Assembly (NCBI RefSeq): GCF_034424545.1
Contig: NZ_CP139971.1
Location: 124,001-188,000 of the forward strand
Reading direction: 5' to 3'
Length of the DNA: 64,000 nt
Source of the DNA: Trinickia caryophylli
GTDB taxonomy: Bacteria > Pseudomonadota > Gammaproteobacteria > Burkholderiales > Burkholderiaceae
Positions 36,050-44,874 of this stretch are shown here, one piece after another. Made by a program: the position numbers and the translations under genes. A model generated the notes under the pieces. It was not told where the DNA came from. It did not search any database and worked only from the letters and a program-made list of their open reading frames with translations. The stretch's first letter is position 1. Each line of letters begins with the position of its first letter.

Positions 36050-39000
36050 ATGAGTTCGATGTTCACTGCGCTGCCGGCGTATGCCGAGCTGTTCTGCTTT
36101 TCCAATTTCTCGTTCCTGCATGGCGCCTCGCATGCGGAGGAACTGGCGGAGCGCGCCGCGCAGCTCGGCTATGCAGGGCTCGCAATCACGGATGAATGCT
36201 CGCTGGCCGGTGTCGTACGGGCGCATGTCGCGGCGAAAGAGGCGCAGTTGCCGCTTGTCGTCGGCGCTTATTTCAGGCTCGTCAATGCCGATGGCTCTCC
36301 TGCTTTCGGGCTGATTTTGCTGGCACAGACGCGCGAAGGCTATGGCAATCTCTGCGAGCTCATTACGCTGGCGCGCATGCGCGCGCCGAAAGGGCAATAC
36401 CGTCTGACGCCGGCCGATCTCGCGCGGCCCGAAAAACATTACGCGCATTTGCGCGGCATGCCTGATTGCCTCGCGATTCTCGTGCCCGATTTTCCCGCCG
36501 GCGAAGCGTTGCTGCGCGAGCGCCTGCATTGGCTCGACGAGACCTTTCCCGCCCGGGCGTGGTGCGGGCTGGTTCTGCATCAGCGCGCCATGGACGACAT
36601 CCATCGCGGCGCGATCGAGCACGTGGCCGCGCAGTGCGGCTTGCCCGTGGTGGCGCTCGGGCACGTGGTGATGCACGTACGCTCGCGCAAGCCGCTGCAA
36701 GATACGATGACGGCCATTCGCGTGGGCCGGCCCGTGCACGAATGCGGCTACGAGCTGGCGCCCAATGCCGAGCAGCATTTGCGTTCCCGCCTGCGGCTGG
36801 CCAATCTTTATCCCGAGCACGCGCTCAAAGAGACGACGAATATTCTCGCGCGCTGTCATTTCTCGCTCGACGAATTGCGCTACGAGTACCCCGACGAACT
36901 CGTGCCCGAGGGCATGACGCCGGAGGCCTATCTACGCCAGGAAACCTATATCGGTGCGCATCGACGTTTTCCGCGGGGCATCCCGCATGAGGTCCAGGCG
37001 CAGGTGGAGCACGAGCTCGAGCTGATTCGCGATCTTCGCTACGAGCCGTATTTCCTGACGGTCTACGACGTCGTCCGCTTCGCGCGCAGCCGGCACATCC
37101 TCTGCCAGGGGCGCGGCTCGGCGGCCAACTCGGCGGTTTGTTATTGCCTCGGCATTACCGAGGTGGATCCCGCGCGCGGCAACATGCTGTTCGAGCGCTT
37201 CATCAGCAAGGAGCGCGGCGAGCCGCCCGATATCGACGTCGATTTCGAGCATCAGCGCCGGGAGGAAGTGGTCCAGTACATCTACTCGAAGTACGGGCGC
37301 GATCGCGCGGCCATCGCCGCCGCGGTGGCCACTTATCGAACGCGAGGTGCGTTGCGCGAAACGGGCAAGGCGCTCGGCGTCGATCCGCAGATCGTCGATC
37401 TGGTTGCGAAGGCGCACCAATGGTTCGATGGCAAATCGGATCTGCTCAAGCGCTTCGAGGAATGCGGCCTCGATCCCGAAGCGCCGCTGATTCAGGCATG
37501 GGCCGGGCTTGCCGTGCAATTGCTCGGCTTTCCCCGGCATTTGTCGCAGCATTCGGGCGGTTTCGTCATCAGCCGCGGCAAGCTTTCGCGGCTCGTGCCG
37601 ATCGAAAATGCCGCGATGGCGGACCGTTCGGTCATCGAGTGGGACAAGGACGATCTCGAATCGCTGGGATTGCTGAAGGTCGACGTGCTGGCGCTCGGCA
37701 TGCTCTCGGCGATTCGGCGCACGCTCGATTTCGTTTCCGAGCTGCGAGGCGGGCGCTTCGAAATGCAGGACATCCCGCCGGAAGATGAGGCGACCTACGA
37801 AATGATCTCCCGTGCCGACACGGTGGGCGTCTTCCAGATAGAGTCGCGCGCGCAGATGTCGATGCTGCCTCGGCTCAAGCCACGCACGTTCTACGATCTC
37901 GTCATCGAGGTGGCGATCGTGCGCCCCGGGCCGATTCAAGGCGGTGCCGTTCATCCTTATCTGCGTCGGCGCCAGGGGCTCGAACCCGTCACCTTTCCGG
38001 GCAAACCGCTCGAGATCGCGCTGGCGCGTACGCTCGGCGTGCCGATCTTCCAGGAGCAGGTAATGCAGGTGGCGATGCTGGCGGCCGGTTTTTCGGCGGG
38101 CGAGGCCGATCAGCTGCGGCGCGCGATGGCGGCTTGGAAACGCAAGGGCGGGCTCGAAAAGTATTACGACCGTATTGTCGGGGGCATGACGGAGCGTGGT
38201 TATGACAAGGCTTTTGCCGACAGCATCTTCGAGCAGATCAAAGGCTTCGGCGAATACGGTTTCCCGGAAAGCCACGCGGCGAGCTTTGCGCTGCTCGTCT
38301 ATGCGAGCAGCTGGCTCAAACGCCATGAGCCCGAGGCTTTTCTCGCCGCGATGCTCAACAGTCAGCCAATGGGATTTTATTCTCCCTCGCAACTCGTGCA
38401 GGATGCGCAGCGGCATGGCGTTGCCGTGTTACCCGTCGACGTCACGGTGAGCGGCTGGGATTCCTCGCTCGAACGCGGAGCGCATGCGCCGAGGCCGGCT
38501 GTGCGTCTGGGGCTGTCGCTGATCAAAGGCATGCGCGACGGCGCGGCCGAGCGGATCGAGGCGGCGCGCCACGTGCGTGCGTTCGAAGGCGTGCGCGACA
38601 TGGCGCGGCGCGCGCAGCTCGATCGGCACGATCTTCAGGCGCTTGCCGCAGCCAATGCACTCGTCTCGCTGGCCGGTAACCGCCGCGAGGCGCTATGGCA
38701 GGCCGTGGCGTCCGTACCCGAAAAAGACATGCTGGCGCAGGCTGCGATGGAAGACGAAACGCCGGCGCTTGGCCGGCCCACTGAAGGGCAGGATATCGTC
38801 GGAGACTATCGAGCGATGGGGCTGACGCTCGGGCGTCATCCGCTCGCCTTGCTGCGGCCGCAACTGTCGAAAAAAAGACTGATGCCGGCCGCCATGCTGC
38901 AGACTTTTCCGAATGGGCGGCTGGCCCGTGGGTGCGGCATCGTGACGGTGCGTCAGCGGCCCGATACGGCCAAGGGCGTCATCTTCGTCACGATCGAGGA

Positions 39001-39199
39001 CGAAACGGGAAACGTCAACGTCATCCTTTGGCCGAAGGTACTCGAAAGACAGCGTAAAGAAGCGCTCGGCGCGTCGTTGCTGGCCGTGTTCGGCGTCTGG
39101 CAATGCGAAGGCGAGGTCCGGCATCTCGTGGCGCACCGGCTCGTGGATTTATCGTATCTGTTGGGCGAACTGCCGGCGGCGAGCCGAAATTTTCATTGA
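36050..39199 (+). CDS. dnaE2: error-prone DNA polymerase DnaE2 (ImuC)
   Basis: The 1049-residue protein is a full-length C-family polymerase of the DnaE2 type. It starts with a PHP domain (YAELFCFSNFSFLHGASHAEEL), and catalytic aspartates lie in PDIDVDFEHQRREEV (about residues 393-407) and LLKVDVLALGML. An OB-fold near the C-terminus (VTVRQRPDTAKGVIFVTIED) is present. Two ATGs at 36050 and 36059 are possible starts. It carries out mutagenic bypass under SOS control with ImuA and ImuB. Confidence 0.92.
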   Translation: MSSMFTALPAYAELFCFSNFSFLHGASHAEELAERAAQLGYAGLAITDECSLAGVVRAHVAAKEAQLPLVVGAYFRLVNADGSPAFGLILLAQTREGYGNLCELITLARMRAPKGQYRLTPADLARPEKHYAHLRGMPDCLAILVPDFPAGEALLRERLHWLDETFPARAWCGLVLHQRAMDDIHRGAIEHVAAQCGLPVVALGHVVMHVRSRKPLQDTMTAIRVGRPVHECGYELAPNAEQHLRSRLRLANLYPEHALKETTNILARCHFSLDELRYEYPDELVPEGMTPEAYLRQETYIGAHRRFPRGIPHEVQAQVEHELELIRDLRYEPYFLTVYDVVRFARSRHILCQGRGSAANSAVCYCLGITEVDPARGNMLFERFISKERGEPPDIDVDFEHQRREEVVQYIYSKYGRDRAAIAAAVATYRTRGALRETGKALGVDPQIVDLVAKAHQWFDGKSDLLKRFEECGLDPEAPLIQAWAGLAVQLLGFPRHLSQHSGGFVISRGKLSRLVPIENAAMADRSVIEWDKDDLESLGLLKVDVLALGMLSAIRRTLDFVSELRGGRFEMQDIPPEDEATYEMISRADTVGVFQIESRAQMSMLPRLKPRTFYDLVIEVAIVRPGPIQGGAVHPYLRRRQGLEPVTFPGKPLEIALARTLGVPIFQEQVMQVAMLAAGFSAGEADQLRRAMAAWKRKGGLEKYYDRIVGGMTERGYDKAFADSIFEQIKGFGEYGFPESHAASFALLVYASSWLKRHEPEAFLAAMLNSQPMGFYSPSQLVQDAQRHGVAVLPVDVTVSGWDSSLERGAHAPRPAVRLGLSLIKGMRDGAAERIEAARHVRAFEGVRDMARRAQLDRHDLQALAAANALVSLAGNRREALWQAVASVPEKDMLAQAAMEDETPALGRPTEGQDIVGDYRAMGLTLGRHPLALLRPQLSKKRLMPAAMLQTFPNGRLARGCGIVTVRQRPDTAKGVIFVTIEDETGNVNVILWPKVLERQRKEALGASLLAVFGVWQCEGEVRHLVAHRLVDLSYLLGELPAASRNFH

Positions 39200-39230
39200 A
39201 TTCGCTGGCACTCATGGAGCGCTTTGCGCC

Positions 39231-39258
39231 AGCCGGAGCGTTTCAGCTCCGGCTTCTT
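39231..39258 (+). terminator. stem-loop after dnaE2
   Basis: AGCCGGAGC (39231-39239) and GCTCCGGCT (39246-39254) form a perfect 9 bp stem with a 6-base loop, followed by TCTT. It lies 32 bp after the dnaE2 stop and before the convergent lipoprotein gene, so it is a plausible intrinsic terminator. Confidence 0.6.
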
Positions 39259-39308
39259 CTCCGATGACCTTCGCAAGCGGCAGTGCCAGCGTCAGCGTAA
39301 TCGCTTGC

Positions 39309-39875
39309 TCAATAGCGCGAGATCTGGCTGCCGTCCACGCGCACGCGATCGCCAGGGCGCAGATCGCCCGGCGTTTGCATGTCGAACGAGCGCATCGAGC
39401 CGTCGCTCAGTTGAATATCCACACGATAGCCGGAAGGCTGACCCATCCGCTGCCCGATCTGATTACCCGCAACGGCGCCACCGAGCGCACCGATGACGGT
39501 AGCCGCATCGCGCCCATGTCCGCCGCCGATCTGGTTGCCGAGTACCCCGCCGACCACGGCGCCCACGAGCGTACCGGCTACGCCGGAAGGACTCGTCGCC
39601 CCGCCGATCGGCCTGATTGCCGTGATCGTGCCGTATTGCACGCCATAGCCGCCTTGCTGCTGATAGCCGGGCTGGGTATAAGCGGGTTGCGCGTACTCGG
39701 GTTGCGTGTAAGCGGGCTGTGTATAGGCCGGTTGTGCATAGGCAGGCTGGCCATAGGCCGGCTGCGTGCCGTAGCCGCCGTACGGCCCCGGTGCAACGCA
39801 AGCGGTCAATGACAGGCTCGTGCTGGCGACAAGCGACACGAGAAGGGTGGTCTTCGTAGGCGTGAGGCGTTTCAT
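39309..39875 (-). CDS. SlyB-like glycine-zipper lipoprotein with QPAY repeats
   Basis: The 188-residue protein has a lipoprotein signal with lipobox LTAC (Cys26). Residues 38-72 are seven tandem QPxYx pentapeptides. Then follows a glycine-zipper 2TM domain (GVAGTLVGAVVGGVLGNQIG, residues about 98-140) and a C-terminal strand RVDIQLSDGSMRSFDMQTPG ending DGSQISRY. This is the SlyB/PcP outer-membrane lipoprotein architecture with a low-complexity insert. It is convergent with dnaE2. Confidence 0.85.
   Translation of the reverse strand: MKRLTPTKTTLLVSLVASTSLSLTACVAPGPYGGYGTQPAYGQPAYAQPAYTQPAYTQPEYAQPAYTQPGYQQQGGYGVQYGTITAIRPIGGATSPSGVAGTLVGAVVGGVLGNQIGGGHGRDAATVIGALGGAVAGNQIGQRMGQPSGYRVDIQLSDGSMRSFDMQTPGDLRPGDRVRVDGSQISRY
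39660..39764. repeat. 15 bp tandem repeat coding QPAY pentapeptides
   Basis: Seven consecutive 15 bp units within the SlyB-like lipoprotein encode QPAYG, QPAYA, QPAYT, QPAYT, QPEYA, QPAYT and QPGYQ. Copy number could change by slippage without breaking the frame. Confidence 0.8.
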
Positions 39876-40138
39876 TTGATTTCTCTACATCGAATTGGCG
39901 TTCGCGGAACGCGTGTTGATCGGTTGCGATCGGAGTATAGGGAAAGCAAATCGGGCTGTACGCGAGCGCCGGGTAACAGTGTGTAAAGTCTGTTGCCGCA
40001 CCGGTGCCGCGGCCTGAAACGGCTTTGGCGGGCTGTTCCCGAGGGTGCGCGACAGACTGCCTCGCCCTCGTATTGCCGAACTGGAAAGACGCATGCACGA
40101 ATGTTAGACTTTTACGGTTTTATATTTCGCACGTCTAA

Positions 40139-40522
40139 ATGAATCCTCGATCGCGCACGCGCATGACCGCATGGCTTGGCTTGATCGCCATGTGGCTCAT
40201 CGTTTTCGTGCCGATTGCGAGTCAACTCGTCGTTGCCGCACAGCGCAGCGGACCTTCTGCGATTGCCGCCGCCGAATGTTCGGCCGCGCAGTTGCCGGGC
40301 CCGGGCGAGCTCGGGCACGCCTCGGTATCGAAGCCGGCGCTCGCTGCTTGCGGCTACTGCGATCTCTTGTGCACGCATGCGGCTATCGCACCTGTCGCGG
40401 CCGTGACGCTGGCTTATCTCGTGCTCGTGGTCATCGCGGCCGCGCCTGTTCTTTCCACGCACTTCACACCGCTCGGCGCATTCCCGAGCGGGCGGCCACG
40501 AGCGCCTCCCGTCGTTTCCTGA
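40139..40522 (+). CDS. cruR: DUF2946 copper-sensing upstream ORF, CruR-like
   Basis: The 127-residue DUF2946 protein has one N-terminal membrane segment (WLGLIAMWLIVFVPIASQLV), the metal-binding pattern CGYCDLLCTH (Cys71, Cys74, Cys78, His80), a second hydrophobic segment (VAAVTLAYLVLVVIAAAPVL) and the C-terminal RAPP at residues 121-124, three residues from the stop. This pairing is the signature of CruR, described in Bordetella pertussis: copper sensed by the nascent CXXC relieves arrest at RAPP and leads to Rho-dependent termination before the downstream genes. Here the stop lies 37 bp before the TonB receptor gene, the same layout. A DUF2946 protein with another role cannot be excluded. 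Confidence 0.75.
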   Translation: MNPRSRTRMTAWLGLIAMWLIVFVPIASQLVVAAQRSGPSAIAAAECSAAQLPGPGELGHASVSKPALAACGYCDLLCTHAAIAPVAAVTLAYLVLVVIAAAPVLSTHFTPLGAFPSGRPRAPPVVS

Positions 40523-40551
40523 GTTCGCCCGTCAGAGACCGCTTTTTTCGA

Positions 40552-40569
40552 CGCGCTTCATGAAGCGCG
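40552..40569. promoter_or_regulatory. 18 bp perfect palindrome over receptor start codon
   Basis: CGCGCTTCATGAAGCGCG is self-complementary, with the ATG of one candidate receptor start (40560-40562) at its centre. In mRNA it would fold into a short hairpin (7 bp stem, CATG loop) that buries this start. It lies 29 bp after the CruR-like stop codon. Confidence 0.55.
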
Positions 40570-42983
40570 CGCGGTCGCTCGTCCATCGTTTTCGGGAATC
40601 GATCGTCGCTATGTTCGACTTCGCTCGGCGTAGCGGGCGCGTTCGCGCTCGTACGCAAAACAATGCCTGGCATGCCGTGCTCGGGCTTCTGCCTTTTTCT
40701 CTTTTGTCGCCGCTGGCGTACGCGGATACCGCGTCCGACACCACAGCCGGCTCCACCACGCTGCCAACGGTTACCGTCACCGCGGACGGTACAGCCGGCA
40801 CCGGCGGCTCACCCTCGAATCAAGCACCGGCACTCGATCCGGATCTGCCTGCTTCCGTACAAAGCGTGACGCGCGACGCGCTTCGCAACTGGAATGTCGT
40901 GAATACCGAGGATGCGCTGAAGTACATGCCGAATCTGGCCGTGCGCAAGCGCTATATCGGCGATCCGAACTCGATCATCGCCGTGCGCGGCACGAGCAAC
41001 GTGCAAAGCGCGCGCGGCCTCGTCTATGCCGATGGCCTGTTGCTCAGCAATCTGCTCGGCAACAGCTATTCGTTCGCACCGCGCTGGTCGATGGTCTTTC
41101 CTGGCGAGATCGAGCGTGTCGACGTCATCTACGGTCCGTATTCGGCGCTTTATCCGGGCAACTCGCTCGGCGCGACGATCGCGATCACCACACGCATGCC
41201 GAAGAAGTTCGAAGCGGACGCGGACGTCAAGGCGTTCACGCAGCATTTCGATCTTTTCGGGGTCAACCGCAGCTTCAACGGCACGCAGACGAGCGCGACG
41301 ATCGGCGACAAGATCGGCCGGTTCTCCTACCGCCTGGGCGTCAATCATCTGGAAAACACAGCGCAGCCGATGCAGTTCGCCACGCTTTCACAGTCGACCA
41401 CGCCCGCGAAAGCAGGGGACACGCCTGTCAGCGGTGCCTACTTTTACAACAACCAGACAGGGGCGCGCACAGCCGTGCTCGGCGTCAACGGTGAAGGCAT
41501 TCAGCACTCGATCCAGGACCAGTTCAAGTTCAAAGCGCAGTACGACTTCACGCCCACTCTGCAAGGCAGCTTCACGCTCGGCTACTGGCATCGCAAGTAC
41601 AACAGCGAGACGTCGAGCTTTCTCGTCGATGCGAACGGCAATCCGGTTTATAGCGGCAAGGTGTCCATCGGCGGATATGAATACACGATTCCAGCCGCGG
41701 CGCTTGCGCCGAGCCTCGGCAGCAGCGAGAACTGGCTCTATGGCGTGGGCTTGCGTACGCGCAACGCATCGGGATGGAATGGCGAGGCGATCGCGTCTTA
41801 CTACGACGTGGGCAGCAACGTCGTGCGCACGGCGAACTCGGGTGCGCCCGGCAACGGTGCGGGCGTCGTGACCTATGGCGACGGCACGGGCTGGAAGACC
41901 CTCGATCTGAAAACCACCTATACGCCGGCTTCGCACGAGGCGGGGCTGACCGATCACCGCCTCACGTTCGGCTATCACTACGACAACTATTTTCTCGACA
42001 ATCGCACCTACAACACGCTGAACTGGCGCGACGGCGCTGACGCAAGCTTTGCCAACGCATTCGCCGGCAAGACGCAGACGCAGGCGCTTTATGCCCAGGA
42101 CGCGTGGCGTTTCGCGCCGCGCTGGACATTCGTGTCGGGTCTGCGCTTCGAGGATTGGCAGGCCTACGGCGGCCATCAGTCGCTCGGCGCGTCGACGTTA
42201 TCTTATGCCGACGCGAGCCAGCATCACTTCTCGCCGAAGCTGTCGCTTTCGTTCGACGTCACGCAGGATTTGACGCTACGCGCATCGGTGGCGCGCGCCT
42301 ACCGTTTTCCGACCGTGAGCGAGCTCTTTCAAGGTCAGATCAACGGCTCGTCGATCGTCAACAACAATCCGAACCTGCAGCCCGAAGACGATCTTTCGAA
42401 AGAACTCGCGGCCGAATGGGCACGCGCGTCAGGCGTCGTTCGTCTCTCGCTCTTTCAGGACGACGTGAAGAATACGATCTTCAGCCAAACCGACACCACC
42501 GTCATTCCCAACGTCACAAACTTCCAGAATATCGGCAAGGTGCGCTCGCGCGGCGTCGAGCTCAGCTACGAAGGCGCGGACGTGGTCGTTCGCGGGCTCG
42601 ATCTGCTCGCGAGCGTGGCTTATACGCAATCGAAGATCGTCGCCAATGCGCAAAACCCTGCTTCGGTCGGCAAATATTTTTATCGCATTCCGCTTTGGCG
42701 CATCAACGTGGCCACCACCTATCGCCTCGACGATCGCTCGGCCATGTCGCTGGCCGTCCGTTATTCAGGCCGCCAATACAACACGCTGACGAACACCGAT
42801 TCGAATCCGGACGTGTTCGGCGGCACGAGCACTTATACGGTGGCCGACGCGAAATACACCTTCAAGCCGACCAAATGGAGCGAACTCGGCATTGGTGTCG
42901 ACAACATCTTCGACGCACGCTACTTCGTTTATCACCCGTACCCGGGGCGGACCTTCTTCGTCGAAGGGAAGCTCAAGATTTGA
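40560..42983 (+). CDS. TonB-dependent receptor, probable copper receptor
   Basis: The frame of 807 residues encodes a signal peptide (about residues 38-55, AVLGLLPFSLLSPLAYA), a plug domain (LPTVTVTADG, NTEDALKYMPNLAVRKRYIG, ERVDVIYGPYSALYPGNSLG) and a 22-strand barrel that ends YPGRTFFVEGKLKI. Strand composition is typical of siderophore or metal receptors. It follows the CruR-like ORF and precedes a BNR-like protein and thioredoxin, so copper uptake (OprC/BfrG-like) is the best guess. Neither ATG 40560 nor ATG 40611 has a good ribosome site. Confidence 0.8.
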   Translation: MKRARSLVHRFRESIVAMFDFARRSGRVRARTQNNAWHAVLGLLPFSLLSPLAYADTASDTTAGSTTLPTVTVTADGTAGTGGSPSNQAPALDPDLPASVQSVTRDALRNWNVVNTEDALKYMPNLAVRKRYIGDPNSIIAVRGTSNVQSARGLVYADGLLLSNLLGNSYSFAPRWSMVFPGEIERVDVIYGPYSALYPGNSLGATIAITTRMPKKFEADADVKAFTQHFDLFGVNRSFNGTQTSATIGDKIGRFSYRLGVNHLENTAQPMQFATLSQSTTPAKAGDTPVSGAYFYNNQTGARTAVLGVNGEGIQHSIQDQFKFKAQYDFTPTLQGSFTLGYWHRKYNSETSSFLVDANGNPVYSGKVSIGGYEYTIPAAALAPSLGSSENWLYGVGLRTRNASGWNGEAIASYYDVGSNVVRTANSGAPGNGAGVVTYGDGTGWKTLDLKTTYTPASHEAGLTDHRLTFGYHYDNYFLDNRTYNTLNWRDGADASFANAFAGKTQTQALYAQDAWRFAPRWTFVSGLRFEDWQAYGGHQSLGASTLSYADASQHHFSPKLSLSFDVTQDLTLRASVARAYRFPTVSELFQGQINGSSIVNNNPNLQPEDDLSKELAAEWARASGVVRLSLFQDDVKNTIFSQTDTTVIPNVTNFQNIGKVRSRGVELSYEGADVVVRGLDLLASVAYTQSKIVANAQNPASVGKYFYRIPLWRINVATTYRLDDRSAMSLAVRYSGRQYNTLTNTDSNPDVFGGTSTYTVADAKYTFKPTKWSELGIGVDNIFDARYFVYHPYPGRTFFVEGKLKI

Positions 42984-42997
42984 AACGGAGAAACCCC

Positions 42998-44350
42998 ATG
43001 GAGATCTTCCCGCGATCGAGCGGTACGTTTTATCTCGAGACGATGGTGCCCGTATCGCTGCGACGCTCGCGGCGCATACGCCATGGCCTTGCGGCGATGC
43101 TGCTCGGCTTCGCGCTGGCCGCCTCGGGATTCGAAGCTCGCGCGCACGCGCCGGACGAAGCCCAGCCGTCCAGTTCCTCGCATGCGATGCCCGGCATGCC
43201 GGCCATGCACGATGCGCAGCACGGTACCGCGCCGGCGGATCGATGCACGGATCTCTCGCTGCAATGCGCGACCGTGGCGACACCGTTTTTCGATGCGCGC
43301 GGCGTGCTTTGGCTCGCCTGGGCCGGCAATGGCGCCGTCTCGGTCGCCTCGTCGAAGGACGGTGGCCGGCATTTCGCCGTGCCTGTGGTCATCGGCCAGC
43401 ATGGCGCACGGCTCGACGCGGGCGCGGAGTCGCACCCGCAGATTGTGGTGAATGCGCACGGGCAGGTCGTTGTCGCCTACGGCGTGTTCAAGGATGACGA
43501 TTGGAATGCGCAGGTCTTGATTGCGCGCTCGCCCGACGGCACGCGCTTTACTGCGCCGCAGTCGATTTCGCGCGATGCCGCGAGCCAGCGCTTCCCGGTC
43601 ATCGCGTTCGATGGCACGAACCGGCTCTTCGCCGCGTGGATCGACAAGCGCACGGCTGCGCAGGCGCGCAAGCGTGGCACGGCCCAGCCCGGCGCGGCGA
43701 TCGCTTATGCGTGGTCCGACGACGCGGGCGCGACCATGCACGGCGAAGCGATAGCCGAAGACCGCACCTGCGAATGCTGCCGGCTCGATCTGGCGTTCGA
43801 TGCGGCACACCGTCCTGTCTTGCTCTTTCGCAAGATCTACGGCGAGAACGAGCGCGACCATGCGGTACTCGCGTTCGACGATCGGGGGATGCCGGGGCAG
43901 ACGCACCGCGTCGCGCTCGACCGCTGGCACATCGACGGATGTCCGCACCACGGCCCGGCGCTCGCGATCTCCTCCGACGGCGTATGGCACGCGGCGTGGT
44001 TCACGGCCGGCGAGGCGCGTCAGGGCCTGTACTACGCGCGCTCGAGCGACGAGGGCCGGACTTTTTCCGCACCGCAGGCGGTAGGCGATACCGAGCGGCA
44101 AGCGGGGCGCCCTTCGTTGCTGGCCCGTGGCGCATCGGTATGGCTCGCCTGGAAAGAGTTCGACGGTAAGCGGATTCTCGCGCGAGTGCGCCATTCGCGC
44201 GACGGCGGCGTGACGTGGTCGGCCGACCGCACGATCGAAACGGCACAAGGCCTGGCCGACCGTCCGCTGCTCGTTGCCGACGAGCAGCACGTCTATCTGT
44301 CGTGGCTCACCCGCGAGCACGGCTATCGATTGATCGAGCTGAACCCATGA
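42998..44350 (+). CDS. sialidase-like (BNR) periplasmic protein with metal motifs
   Basis: The 450-residue protein has an N-terminal membrane or signal segment (about residues 30-48, LAAMLLGFALAASG), a Met/His-rich stretch MPGMPAMHDAQH (residues 64-75), then a β-propeller with BNR Asp-box-like units (SKDGGRHF, SPDGTRF, SSDEGRTF, SRDGGVTWS). A cluster CECC at residues 258-261 and HIDGCPHHGPAL are also candidate metal ligands. CGGAGAAACCCC precedes the start. Its place in the CruR-headed operon suggests copper binding in the periplasm rather than sialic acid cleavage; this is inference. Confidence 0.7.
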   Translation: MEIFPRSSGTFYLETMVPVSLRRSRRIRHGLAAMLLGFALAASGFEARAHAPDEAQPSSSSHAMPGMPAMHDAQHGTAPADRCTDLSLQCATVATPFFDARGVLWLAWAGNGAVSVASSKDGGRHFAVPVVIGQHGARLDAGAESHPQIVVNAHGQVVVAYGVFKDDDWNAQVLIARSPDGTRFTAPQSISRDAASQRFPVIAFDGTNRLFAAWIDKRTAAQARKRGTAQPGAAIAYAWSDDAGATMHGEAIAEDRTCECCRLDLAFDAAHRPVLLFRKIYGENERDHAVLAFDDRGMPGQTHRVALDRWHIDGCPHHGPALAISSDGVWHAAWFTAGEARQGLYYARSSDEGRTFSAPQAVGDTERQAGRPSLLARGASVWLAWKEFDGKRILARVRHSRDGGVTWSADRTIETAQGLADRPLLVADEQHVYLSWLTREHGYRLIELNP

Positions 44351-44874
44351 ATCTCCAATCGACGTTTTTGTTAAGGGTGGCTGCGGCGATCGTGCTGATG
44401 GGCGCATCCGTCATGCCGCACGCCGCGCCCATGCGCGAGTTCACCACGCAAAGCTTTGCCGATATCCGTGCGCGGCATGCCGGCAGGCCGCTTGTCGTTC
44501 ATATTTGGGCGATGAGCTGCGGCCCTTGTCTCGCGGAACTACCGAGATGGGGCGAACTGATGCGCAAGCATCCCGACCTCGATCTCGTCCTCGTGCGGTT
44601 CGACGCGGCGCCGCGCGCGGCGAGCGAAGCCAGGCTTGCCGATGCCGGCCTCGCGCGCGTGGAGAGCTGGGCCGTGTCTTCGGAGCCCGACGAATATCTG
44701 CGCGCAAGCATTGACCCACGCTGGATCGGCGATATGCCGCGAACGCTGTTGGTGGCACCCGACGGGGCGGCCACGGCAATACGCGGCGTTGCCGATCTCG
44801 CCAGGGTGAGGGCGTGGCTCGGAGAGATGCGCGACGCGAGCCGGCGCGTGGACGGGCGTCAGCGCACGCCGTAG
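44347..44874 (+). CDS. thioredoxin-fold periplasmic protein (TlpA-like)
   Basis: The 175-residue protein has a signal segment (LRVAAAIVLMGASVMPHAAP) and a thioredoxin fold with active site WAMSCGPC (about residues 55-62) and cis-Pro MPRTLLVAPDG. Its start overlaps the stop of the BNR gene (ATGA). It may reduce or load copper sites in the partner protein, like TlpA/Sco proteins. Its 3' end overlaps the convergent gene by 16 bp. Confidence 0.8.
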   Translation: MNLQSTFLLRVAAAIVLMGASVMPHAAPMREFTTQSFADIRARHAGRPLVVHIWAMSCGPCLAELPRWGELMRKHPDLDLVLVRFDAAPRAASEARLADAGLARVESWAVSSEPDEYLRASIDPRWIGDMPRTLLVAPDGAATAIRGVADLARVRAWLGEMRDASRRVDGRQRTP

